A DNA stretch of 6,661 bases, from assembly GCA_013814015.1 (NCBI GenBank), contig JACCQS010000344.1, forward strand, positions 1-6,661. The letters run 5' to 3'. A model generated the notes under the pieces. It made no database searches. It saw only the letters and a list, made by a program, of their open reading frames with translations, and had not been told where the DNA came from. Below, piece by piece: positions 1 through 5,943 of this stretch (its first letter is position 1; each line of letters starts with the position of its first letter). The position numbers and the translations under genes are program-made. Origin of the DNA: Geodermatophilaceae bacterium. GTDB taxonomy: Bacteria > Actinomycetota > Actinomycetes > Mycobacteriales > Geodermatophilaceae.

Positions 1-214
1 GTATGGACCCCCAAGAAGTACAGGTCCCCCCGGCCAGAATCCGCCGCACCCGGTTCCCCTTCTTTCCGTTCGGCATCGGGCCCAAGTACTCAACCTGGTC
101 ACGCATACCGATAAGGATCAGGACGACCGCAGAGACTGCAGCGGCCATCGAAAAGATGCCCGCCGCCAGGTACCAATACTTCAAGGCCGCGGGTTGACCA
201 GCCCCCAGCCTCAC
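1..214 (-). CDS. Small membrane protein of unknown function, 5' part only
   Basis: I do not recognise this protein. The minus strand is open from a GTG at 214-212 to the left edge, giving at least 71 residues with G/C-biased third positions. A short N-terminus is followed by one hydrophobic segment at about residues 14-36 (from WYLAAG to VLILIG), then a charged, Gly/Pro-rich stretch (MPNGKKGNRVRR), as expected of a protein with an N-terminal membrane anchor. The GTG overlaps the TGA of an upstream frame (213-211) as GTGA, a common arrangement for coupled genes; that upstream frame now runs into the IS3 end at 240. Possible Shine-Dalgarno sequences are poorly placed (AGGGG only 2 bases away, GGAG 13 bases away), so the start is uncertain. 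The plus-strand frame over the same bases is Pro/Arg-rich and looks like a shadow. Confidence 0.55.
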   Translation of the reverse strand, partial: MRLGAGQPAALKYWYLAAGIFSMAAAVSAVVLILIGMRDQVEYLGPMPNGKKGNRVRRILAGGTCTSWGSI

Positions 215-239
215 AGCCCCTGATCTGCTCCGCGTTTCT
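211..239 (-). pseudogene. Possible last codons of a gene cut by the IS3 end
   Basis: Reading the minus strand leftwards from the proposed IS3 end at 240, one frame gives KKRGADQGL and then a TGA at 213-211. That stop overlaps the GTG start of the next gene by the GTGA pattern typical of operons. I infer that this is the C-terminal end of an upstream gene whose body was removed or displaced by the insertion sequence. The evidence is only the junction position and the overlap. Nine codons are too few to identify a family, and chance is a real alternative. Confidence 0.25.
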
Positions 240-759
240 TGGACAGTGATTCCGTCATTGTTATGCGGCTATTTGTTGCGATTGGTAGGCATCGTGTACT
301 TCGCTGGGTGGGCGGTAGCCGATCGCCGAGTGGAGCCGTCTTGAATTGTAGCGGGCCTCGATGTAATGCGCAATGTCTCTCATTGCGTGATGGCGCGTGG
401 GGTAAACGGTACGGTTGACGCGCTCATTCTTTAGTGCAGCGAAGAAAGATTCGGCCATCGCATTGTCATAGCATATACCGGTCCGGCCAACTGAGCGGCT
501 GATCCCGTGGGCTGTCAGGGCAGTTCCGAAATCATGAGAAGTGTAGTTGCTGCCCCGGTCGGAATGGAAGATGGCGCCGGCGGCGAGTATCTGATTTCCT
601 GCGGCGCGCTGGATCGCGGCAACGATCAGCGGCGTCTGGTAGTTGTCGTCCGTCCTTGGCCCAACCGATGACTTTCTTGGAATAGCAGTCGATCACCGTC
701 GCCAAGTACACCCAGCCCTCCCAGGTGGGGATGTAGGTGATGTCGCCCACCAGTTTCGT
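240..759 (-). mobile_element. Remnant of an IS3-family insertion sequence (3' end side)
   Basis: This is the downstream part of an IS3-type element lying on the minus strand. It consists of the C-terminal half of the orfB transposase followed by a short non-coding end. The proposed outer end is at 240, where the minus strand reads ...CACTGTCCA; IS3 ends usually start with TG and finish with CA, and this lies 21 bases past the transposase stop. orfA, the N-terminal half of orfB and the other terminal repeat are absent. Homology stops at 759, exactly where the ISL3-type terminal repeat begins, so the element was interrupted there and later lost its other half. It should be immobile. The end position is inferred from family rules, as the partner repeat is not in the window. 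Confidence 0.7.
261..759 (-). pseudogene. IS3-family transposase orfB, C-terminal half, frameshifted
   Basis: This encodes part of a DDE integrase-core (rve) transposase. All three catalytic positions can be read: Asp in VGDITYIPTWEGW (about 745), Asp in FHSDRGSNYTSHDFG (about 560) and Glu in AMAESFFAALKNERV (about 445-425). The conserved C-terminal HYIEARYNSRRLHSAIGYRPP follows, ending at a TAA (263-261). The frame reads VIGWAKD up to 652, then continues as DDNYQTPLIVAA only after skipping one base near 651, so there is a +1 frameshift between the first two Asp residues. Upstream of TKLVGD the frame runs into the ISL3-type end with no start, so about the first half of a normal 280-300 residue orfB is missing. 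It cannot make an active enzyme. IS3 elements use programmed frameshifting between orfA and orfB, but not at this place, so decay is the better explanation. Confidence 0.85.
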
Positions 760-782
760 GGCTCTTCACAGACGAGGGTGTA
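760..782. repeat. ISL3-type terminal inverted repeat (single surviving copy)
   Basis: The sequence begins GGCTCTTCACAGACGAGGGT. The GGCTCTTC core is what I know as the outer end of ISL3-family elements. It lies immediately outside the conserved transposase C-terminus, and in fact overlaps its stop codon at 766-768. No inverted partner is found near 1807-2068. The inner boundary of the repeat is a guess, because it is normally set by comparing the two ends. Confidence 0.65.
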
Positions 783-1807
783 GTCGGGGTCTGAACCCCC
801 CGGTTTCCAGCAGACATCTGGCGATGTAGTTGGTGAGGTTGCGGAAGCCGAGGGCGGATCCGCGGAGGTGTTCGAGGCGTCCGTTGATCGCCTCGGTGGG
901 TCCGTTGCTGGTGCCGGGGCGGTCGAAGTAGGCCAGGACGTCGGTGGCGCGCTGCTTGAGGGTCCGCCCGAGGGTTACGAGCTCGGTCAGCACGCGAGGG
1001 ACGCCGTGGCTGAGCGAGGCGATCAGGGCCTGCATCAGGGCGCGGCCTTGGGTGCGGTCGGGTTCGCGGTAGGCCGCGACCATGCGCTGGTAGATGCCCC
1101 AGGTGGCCTCCACCTGCACGTGCTCGTCGGCCGCGAACAGGGCTGTCAACCGGTCCTTCTGCTTGTCGGTGAGCAGGTCGGCGCCGGTGTGCAGGGTCCG
1201 CCGCGCCCGGTAGAGCGGGTCGTCCTTGCGTCCACGGTGACCATGGAGATCCTGCTGGACCCGTCGTCGGCAGCGGTCAAGTGCGTCGCCGGCCAGGCGG
1301 ACCACGTGGAAGGGGTCCATCACTGTCACGGCGTCGGGAAGCTCCTCGACGGCAGCGGTCTTGAACCCGGTGAAGCCGTCCATCGCCACGACCTCGACCC
1401 CCAAGCGCCAGGCCTCGGGTCGTCCGGCGAGCCACTGCTTGAACGCCTGTTTCGAGCGGCCTTCGACCATGTCCAGCAGCCTGGCTGGTCCACTGCCGGA
1501 GCGGATCGGGGTGAGGTCGATGATGACGGTGACGTACTTGGCGCCGTGACGGGTGTGCCTCCAGACGTGCTCATCGACCCCGATCACGGTGACGTCGTCG
1601 AACCGGCCTGGGTCCTCGATCAGGACCCGCTTGCCCTGGGACAGGACCGCGTCGTTGGCGGTGTTCCACGAGACCGCTAGGCCCTCGGCGACGCGAGCGA
1701 CGGTCAGGTGCTGGCACACGATGCCTTCCAGCGCCCACCGCAGGCCCCGACGCGACAGCTTCGCCCGTGGCTGGGCGGCCTTGGTGGTGTCTTGGCGCCA
1801 CACGTGT
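760..1807 (-). mobile_element. Remnant of an ISL3-family insertion sequence
   Basis: One end is clear. At 760 the plus strand starts with GGCTCTTCACAG, resembling the GGCTCTTC-type terminal repeats of ISL3 elements, and the transposase stop lies just inside it. The other end is missing: transposase homology stops near 1807, inside the N-terminal zinc-finger region, and no matching GAAGAGCC repeat is seen between there and recA. The element therefore lost its promoter, N-terminal coding sequence and one repeat, and should not move by itself. The intact end sits directly in the broken IS3 orfB, so this element probably inserted into the IS3 copy. The 8-base target duplication usual for ISL3 cannot be checked because the other flank is gone. 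Confidence 0.8.
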
Positions 1808-1827
1808 CGGGCTCCGGATGAGGTCAT
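766..1827 (-). pseudogene. ISL3-family transposase lacking its N-terminal zinc-finger region
   Basis: The DDE transposase domain of the ISL3 family (DDE_Tnp_ISL3) is nearly complete. It has an HTH-like region near residues 40-65 (HLTVARVAEGLAVSWNTA), catalytic Asp85 in VIGVDEHVW, Asp150 in VVAMDGFTGFKTA and Glu312 in GPTEAINGRLEHLRG, and the usual ending LETGGFRPRLHP. Family homology starts at His8 of HVWRQDT; intact relatives carry about 80 residues before this, including paired cysteines ending in a C-x-x-CGHVW pattern. The first seven residues here (MTSSGAR) come from flanking DNA, so the ATG at 1827 is accidental. No convincing ribosome binding site was noted, and the in-frame sequence upstream soon meets a stop. 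The catalytic domain might be made but could not recognise element ends normally. Long plus-strand frames over this gene are shadows. Confidence 0.85.
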
Positions 1828-1851
1828 CCTGGTCCGTTCTACCGGCTGAGC

Positions 1852-1938
1852 GTGTTGGACTGGCTACCCAACGTCATCTTCTGGGGCCTGTCCCAAAGAC
1901 TCGGCGTGTCGCTGTTGATCGAACACGTGTTCGGATAG
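1852..1938 (+). CDS. Short hydrophobic reading frame upstream of recA, doubtful
   Basis: A 28-codon frame runs from a GTG at 1852 to a TAG at 1936-1938. It encodes an aromatic and aliphatic peptide beginning VLDWLPNVIFWGL and ending LLIEHVFG. About 23 of 28 codons end in G or C, as in real genes here, and the frame stays open upstream to a stop at 1818-1820. It could be a small membrane peptide, the tail of a gene truncated by the ISL3-type element, or chance. I do not recognise it. Its last codons lie on the LexA box, which is unusual for a functional gene, and no ribosome binding site stands out. The genes often found before recA in actinobacteria (a clgR-type regulator and a DUF3046 protein) do not match it. 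Confidence 0.2.
   Translation: MLDWLPNVIFWGLSQRLGVSLLIEHVFG
1919..1934. promoter_or_regulatory. LexA operator (SOS box) of recA
   Basis: The sequence TCGAACACGTGTTCGG contains a perfect 14-base palindrome (1920-1933) and fits the actinobacterial and Bacillus-type LexA consensus CGAAC-N4-GTTCG. It lies 134 bases before the recA start. A weak promoter can be drawn across it: TTGATC at 1915-1920 and TAGCGT at 1936-1941 with a 15-base spacer, so bound LexA would cover the promoter. By analogy with mycobacterial recA, RecA-stimulated LexA self-cleavage after DNA damage should derepress recA-recX. The operator assignment is strong. The exact -35 and -10 elements are inferred. Confidence 0.9.
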
Positions 1939-1991
1939 CGTCTTCCACAGGCCGCAACACGTTGTCCCCAGATCGCTCGGAGACCGCGGTT

Positions 1992-2014
1992 GTGTCGGTG
2001 GCCGGCCGTAGCGT
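1992..2014 (+). promoter_or_regulatory. RecA_NDp-like (LexA-independent) damage-inducible promoter of recA
   Basis: Mycobacterial RecA/LexA-independent damage promoters have the pattern TTGTCRGTG-N8-TAnnnT, and PafBC is their activator. Here positions 1992-2000 read GTGTCGGTG (8 of 9 matches), followed by exactly 8 bases (2001-2008) and TAGCGT at 2009-2014, which fits TAnnnT. The element lies 55 bases before the recA start and 58 bases after the SOS box. M. tuberculosis recA is itself known to have one LexA-controlled and one LexA-independent promoter. Transcription would start near 2020, giving a leader of about 50 bases. The match was found by eye, and no regulator gene is in the window. 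Confidence 0.7.
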
Positions 2015-2068
2015 CGTGTTCAGTCCCCGGATGCGGGGAGCGCGACCCGAAACGAAGGTGGGAGCACG

Positions 2069-4417
2069 ATGGCAGGACTCGACCGGGACAAGGCGCTGGA
2101 CATGGCTTTGGCCAACATCGAGAAGCAGTACGGCAAGGGTTCGGTCATGCGCCTGGGTGATGACCAACGCCCAGCGATGAAGGTCATCCCGACCGGTTCC
2201 ATCGCCCTGGACGTCGCCCTCGGGGTCGGCGGCCTCCCGCGCGGACGGGTGATCGAGATCTACGGACCGGAGTCGTCGGGGAAAACTACAGTGGCTCTGC
2301 ATGCCGTGGCCAGTGCGCAGGCCGCCGGTGGCATCGCCGCGTTCATCGATGCCGAGCATGCGCTGGATCCGGACTATGCCAAAGCGCTCGGCGTGGATAC
2401 CGATGCGCTGCTGGTCTCCCAACCCGACACCGGTGAGCAGGCGCTCGAGATCACCGACATGCTGGTCCGCTCCGGCGCCCTGGACATCGTCGTCATCGAC
2501 TCGGTGGCTGCGCTCGTCCCCCGCGCCGAGATCGAGGGTGAGATGGGGGACAGCCATGTCGGCCTCCAGGCCCGCCTGATGAGTCAGGCGTTGCGCAAAC
2601 TCACTGGGGCACTCAGCAATTCGGGCACGACCCTGATCTTCATCAACCAGCTCAGGGAAAAGATAGGAATAATGTTCGGGTCTCCCGAAACGACCACGGG
2701 TGGAAAGGCGCTGAAGTTCTACGCCTCGGTCCGGTTGGACGTACGGCGGATCGAGACGCTCAAGGACGGCACCGACGCGGTCGGCAACCGGACCCGGATC
2801 AAGGTTGTGAAGAACAAGTGCTTGGCCGAAGGCAGCTTGATGTTCGACCCGATCACCGGAATCACTCGTCGCATCGAGGACATCGTCGACAACCGGATAC
2901 CCGTCTCGGTCGTCTCGGCGGCCAAGGACAACACGCTTCACGTCCGCCCGGTGACGGACTGGTTCGATCAGGGTGAGCAGGACGTCGTCGGCCTTCGGCT
3001 GCAGGGTGGGACCGATCTGTGGGTCACGCCCGATCATCAGGTCCTCACCGACCTGGGATGGCAGCTGGCCGGAAACCTTGACCCCGGCGACCGGGTTGCC
3101 CGGCCGCGGCAGTTCCTCGGATTCGGGGATGCAGAACCCGTCTCACCGGACCACGCTCGGTTGCTCGGTTACCTGATCGGTGACGGCTACGTCGGGGGTA
3201 AGACTCCAGTCAACTTCATCAATGTCGAGGACGAGCTACACCAGGATGTCGCCCGTATCGCCGCGGCGCTGGGCTGCCAGGCCAAACCACAGAGTGCGTT
3301 GTCGGTCGCGCTATCGCATCGCAAAGGCGAGAAGAACGGCGTTCTCGAGCTGTGCCGCTCGGCGGGCATCTACGGTCGGCTCGCCTGGGAGAAGCAGGTG
3401 CCACCTAGCGTGCTGGGCGTGGACACGTCTGCCGAAGTCATCGGCAACCTTCTGTTCGGGCTCTTCGAGACCGACGGACACGTCAGTCTCGAGCAGACCG
3501 GCGCGATCAAGGTTGGCTTCACCACCACATCCGAGCAGTTGGCGCACCAGATCCACTGGCTGCTCGTGCGGTTCGGGATCGGCAGCACGGTCCGGAGCTA
3601 TGACCCGACGCAGAAGCGTCCGAGCGTGATCAAGGGCCGACGGGTCCAGTCTCGCCGCCGGGTGTGGGAGGTCCGGGTCGCCGGCAGCGACAACGTCGCG
3701 TCCTTCGCCGAGGCCGTCCCGATGTGGGGACCCCGCGGACGGAAGTTGAGTGCAGCCTTGGCGGCCGACACCGGCCGGCGGCGCGGATCGCAGGGCGAGT
3801 ATCTCGCCCGCGACGTGATCGAACCGATCCTGAGTCATCTCGGGCGACGGGGTGTGACCCCACACGAGGCAGCCGCGATGGTTGGTCCAGCTGCGGGAGA
3901 CCCTCGCGGCGGCATGAAGCGTGTCCTAGGTGCCGCGCGTTTGCGTCGTGATCGGGTCCAGGCACTCGCCGATGGTCTCGACGATGAGTTCCTGCAGGGA
4001 CTGCTAGCCGAGCAGGTCCGCTTCTCGGCGGTGCGAGAGGTGCTGCCGGCACGTCGGTGTCGCACCTTCGATGTCGAGGTGGAGGAACTGCACACCCTGG
4101 TGGCCGACGGGATAGTGGTCCACAACTGCAGCCCTCCGTTCAAACAAGCCGAGTTCGACATCATCTACGGCCAGGGAATCAGCCGTGAGGGCTCGCTGAT
4201 CGACGTGGGTGTCGAGCAGGGCTTCATCCGCAAGGCCGGCGCTTGGTACACCTACGACGGTGACCAACTCGGTCAGGGCAAGGAAAACGCGCGCGCGTTC
4301 CTGCGGGACAACCCCGACCTGGCCAACGAGATCGAAAAGAAGATCAAGGAGAAGCTCGGCATCGGGCCGGTCCTTGACATCGACGCTGCGATCACCGTCG
4401 CACCGGTCGACTTCTGA
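2069..4417 (+). CDS. recA: Recombinase RecA precursor with an in-frame intein
   Basis: RecA forms ATP-dependent filaments on single-stranded DNA, catalyses strand exchange and promotes LexA self-cleavage. The 782-residue precursor splits into RecA residues 1-250, an intein (251-686) and RecA residues 687-782, so splicing would give a normal 346-residue protein. Visible RecA features are Walker A GPESSGKTT at 66-74, the catalytic Glu96 in DAEHALD, Walker B LDIVVID at 138-144, FINQ with Gln194, the L2 DNA-binding loop around 198-212, and the NK|CSPPFKQAEFDIIYGQG region across the splice junction. The acidic C-terminus ends in APVDF. The ATG at 2069 is preceded by a good Shine-Dalgarno sequence, AAGGTGGGAG at 2055-2064, and opens with the typical MAGLDRDKALDMAL. 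Regulation is probably through the SOS box and the RecA_NDp-like promoter upstream. recX follows after 5 bases. No frameshift or missing key residue was seen. Confidence 0.98.
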   Translation: MAGLDRDKALDMALANIEKQYGKGSVMRLGDDQRPAMKVIPTGSIALDVALGVGGLPRGRVIEIYGPESSGKTTVALHAVASAQAAGGIAAFIDAEHALDPDYAKALGVDTDALLVSQPDTGEQALEITDMLVRSGALDIVVIDSVAALVPRAEIEGEMGDSHVGLQARLMSQALRKLTGALSNSGTTLIFINQLREKIGIMFGSPETTTGGKALKFYASVRLDVRRIETLKDGTDAVGNRTRIKVVKNKCLAEGSLMFDPITGITRRIEDIVDNRIPVSVVSAAKDNTLHVRPVTDWFDQGEQDVVGLRLQGGTDLWVTPDHQVLTDLGWQLAGNLDPGDRVARPRQFLGFGDAEPVSPDHARLLGYLIGDGYVGGKTPVNFINVEDELHQDVARIAAALGCQAKPQSALSVALSHRKGEKNGVLELCRSAGIYGRLAWEKQVPPSVLGVDTSAEVIGNLLFGLFETDGHVSLEQTGAIKVGFTTTSEQLAHQIHWLLVRFGIGSTVRSYDPTQKRPSVIKGRRVQSRRRVWEVRVAGSDNVASFAEAVPMWGPRGRKLSAALAADTGRRRGSQGEYLARDVIEPILSHLGRRGVTPHEAAAMVGPAAGDPRGGMKRVLGAARLRRDRVQALADGLDDEFLQGLLAEQVRFSAVREVLPARRCRTFDVEVEELHTLVADGIVVHNCSPPFKQAEFDIIYGQGISREGSLIDVGVEQGFIRKAGAWYTYDGDQLGQGKENARAFLRDNPDLANEIEKKIKEKLGIGPVLDIDAAITVAPVDF
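2819..4126 (+). other. RecA intein with LAGLIDADG homing endonuclease (Mtu RecA type)
   Basis: The 436-residue insert carries every splicing position: Cys1 in CLAEGS (block A), the TxxH motif Thr70-His73 in TPDHQVLT (block B), Asp418 in RTFDVEVEELHTLVADG (block F), penultimate His435, terminal Asn436, and Cys as the first C-extein residue. It should excise by the standard thioester, branch and Asn-cyclisation route. A full-size endonuclease domain has two LAGLIDADG motifs, LLGYLIGDG (115-123, Asp122) and LLFGLFETDG (211-220, Asp219). These match Asp122 and Asp222 of PI-MtuI once a three-residue gap is allowed for. Sequence remembered for the M. tuberculosis RecA intein (440 residues) is similar throughout and sits at the same RecA site; the M. 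leprae RecA intein is at another site. The open frame and motifs suggest active splicing and perhaps active homing. Confidence 0.97.
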
Positions 4418-4422
4418 ACCCG

Positions 4423-5019
4423 ATGAGCGGGAAGGCGGGCGGTACGTCACGGGGGCGCCAGTTCGGTGCATCCCATGGCGGTCGCCGCCGGCGCGAGGAC
4501 GAGGCGCCGGCTGGGCACCCGGAGGATCCGCCGGGTGACCCGGAGTCGGTGGCCCGGTCGATCTGTCTGAAGCTGCTCACGATGTCGCCCAAGACCCGAG
4601 CTCAGCTCGCCATCGCGCTGGCTGCCAGAGGGATCCCTGACGACGCCGCCGAGGCGGTCCTGGACCGCTATGTCGAGGTTGGCCTGATCGACGATGCTGC
4701 CTTCGCCCAGGCCTGGGTCAGCACTCGTCAGGCCGGGCGTGGTCTGGCAACTCGAGCGCTGGCCCAGGAGTTGCACCGCAAGGGGATCGACAAGCACGTC
4801 GCCGGGGCGGCCCTTGCCCTGCTGGCCCCGGACGCAGAGGAAGCGGCCGCGCGGAGGCTGGTGCAGCGCAAGTTGCGCAGCATGAGCAGCCTGGCGCCGA
4901 CCGTGGCAACCAGGCGCCTGCTCGGCATGCTGGCCAGGAAGGGGTATCCGAGCGAGGTATCGCTTCGGGTGATTCGGGAGGCGCTCGAAGGCTGTGGCCC
5001 GCTGCCGCCCTCAGCGTGA
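4423..5019 (+). CDS. recX: RecX, regulator of RecA
   Basis: RecX binds RecA filaments in the cytoplasm and blocks their extension and their ATPase and strand-exchange activity. The 198-residue protein has a basic, disordered N-terminal extension (about residues 1-40, rich in Gly and Arg), then three helical RecX repeats. The first runs from about 43 to 100 and contains the signature GLIDDAAFAQAWV at 87-99. The second runs from about 105 to 152 (LATRALAQELHRKGID), and the third from about 162 to 188 (ATRRLLGMLARKGYP). The start lies 5 bases after the recA stop, with no clear Shine-Dalgarno sequence in CTTCTGAACCCG, so translation probably depends on ribosomes finishing recA. A later in-frame start that drops part of the extension cannot be excluded. 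Co-transcription with recA is the usual arrangement and makes SOS induction self-limiting. The stop is 17 bases from the convergent gluD-like gene. Confidence 0.93.
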   Translation: MSGKAGGTSRGRQFGASHGGRRRREDEAPAGHPEDPPGDPESVARSICLKLLTMSPKTRAQLAIALAARGIPDDAAEAVLDRYVEVGLIDDAAFAQAWVSTRQAGRGLATRALAQELHRKGIDKHVAGAALALLAPDAEEAAARRLVQRKLRSMSSLAPTVATRRLLGMLARKGYPSEVSLRVIREALEGCGPLPPSA

Positions 5020-5036
5020 ATGCTCTTCGGAACAGG

Positions 5037-5936
5037 TCATACCGCGCCCGTGCCGCCTCCTCCCGCCCCGAACTGTTCAGCGGTGAGGGGCAGGGCTGGG
5101 CCTTCCGGTGACTTCTTGCTGCGGGCAAGCCGCTTGTCCAGCCAGCGGGCGAAGGTCGACAGGATGACGTTCACGATGATGTAGATCAGTGCGGCGGCCA
5201 CATAGATCTGGAAGGAGTACTGGTCACCGAAACTGACCCGGAAGAACTCCACCAGGCTGCGTGCCGACCGCAGCAACTCGAAGTACCCGATGATGAATCC
5301 CAGTGAGGAGTCCTTGAGTAGGACAACCAGCTGGGCGATGAGGACCGGAAGCATGCGCCGAATGGCCTGAGGAAGCAGAATTAAGGTCATCACCTGCCAC
5401 TTGCGCATCCCGATGCCGTAGGCCGCCTCGCTCTGTCCTTGGTCGATCGACAAGATGCCGGCCCGGACGATCTCGGCGATGACCGCCATGTTGTAGACGG
5501 TCAGGCCGATGACCACCGCTGCGAACGCGCTGACGGGGAGCCCCAAGCTCGGCCCCACGAAGAAGACCGCAAAGATGATCACCAGCAGCGGCACGGCCCG
5601 GAAGAACTCGATGATCGTGGCCACCGGGATGCGTACCCATCGATGGTCGGAGAGCCGGCCGATGGCCAGAAGTGCGCCGAGGACGGTGGCCAGTGCCATG
5701 CCCAGCGCGGCGACCTGCAGCGTTGCCAGGAGACCGCGCCAGAGCGCCTGCGGTACGGCGGCTCGGGGGTCGAATAGGATCGCCCAGCGCTGCCCTTCGA
5801 GCTGTCCGTTGCCGTTCAGTTTGACCAGGACGTAGCCAATGAGCCCGACGATGAGAGCGATGCCGACGACCGTGCCGATCAGAATTCGTCGGCGCGCCTT
5901 CGGCCCTGGATTGTCGTAGAGGATGGGCGCGGTCAT
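5037..5936 (-). CDS. gluD: Polar amino acid (probably glutamate) ABC importer permease, GluD-like
   Basis: This is one of the two membrane subunits (HisM/BPD_transp_1 family) of an importer for a polar amino acid, working with a binding protein and an ATPase. The 299 residues start with a basic N-terminus and one early membrane segment at about 18-40. The permease core follows, with segments near 66-93, 105-130, 134-158, 194-215 and 242-264. The ATPase-contact EAA loop is SEAAYGIGMRKWQVMTLILLP at 169-189 (Glu170, Gly174, Leu-Pro 188-189). The C-terminus is a flexible Gly-rich tail (FGAGGGGTGAV). The ATG is 7 bases beyond the stop of the upstream permease gene and lacks a good Shine-Dalgarno sequence, so coupled translation is likely. 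Glutamate as substrate is inferred from the gluC-gluD order and proximity to recX seen in other actinobacteria; other acidic or amide amino acids are possible. Confidence 0.88.
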   Translation of the reverse strand: MTAPILYDNPGPKARRRILIGTVVGIALIVGLIGYVLVKLNGNGQLEGQRWAILFDPRAAVPQALWRGLLATLQVAALGMALATVLGALLAIGRLSDHRWVRIPVATIIEFFRAVPLLVIIFAVFFVGPSLGLPVSAFAAVVIGLTVYNMAVIAEIVRAGILSIDQGQSEAAYGIGMRKWQVMTLILLPQAIRRMLPVLIAQLVVLLKDSSLGFIIGYFELLRSARSLVEFFRVSFGDQYSFQIYVAAALIYIIVNVILSTFARWLDKRLARSKKSPEGPALPLTAEQFGAGGGGTGAV

Positions 5937-5943
5937 GGTGTGT

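Noticed and set aside
3..197. 64-codon plus-strand frame at the left edge
   Set aside because: The opposite strand encodes a plausible membrane protein. The plus-strand product is Pro/Arg/Thr-rich with no domain or clear ribosome binding site.
868..1680. 270-codon plus-strand open frame
   Set aside because: It lies antisense to the ISL3-type transposase, whose motifs are clear. Its translation is Gly/Val/Asp-rich without a recognisable domain, as expected from the complement of a GC-rich gene.
1882..1900. GGGGCCTGTCCCAAAGAC, resembling the outer end of some IS elements
   Set aside because: There is no inverted partner, no transposase on its right side and no visible target duplication. The resemblance is limited to GGGCCTGTCC, and the stretch also lies in a codon-biased short frame.
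1874..3037. 387-codon minus-strand open frame across the recA promoter and N-terminus
   Set aside because: It is antisense to recA and both regulatory sites, with an Arg/Asp/His-rich translation and no family features; a shadow of GC-rich coding.
2819..4126. Possibility that the recA insert is a domain fusion or assembly artefact
   Set aside because: Complete intein motifs at both borders, an exact N|C junction and seamless RecA sequence across it show a true intein.
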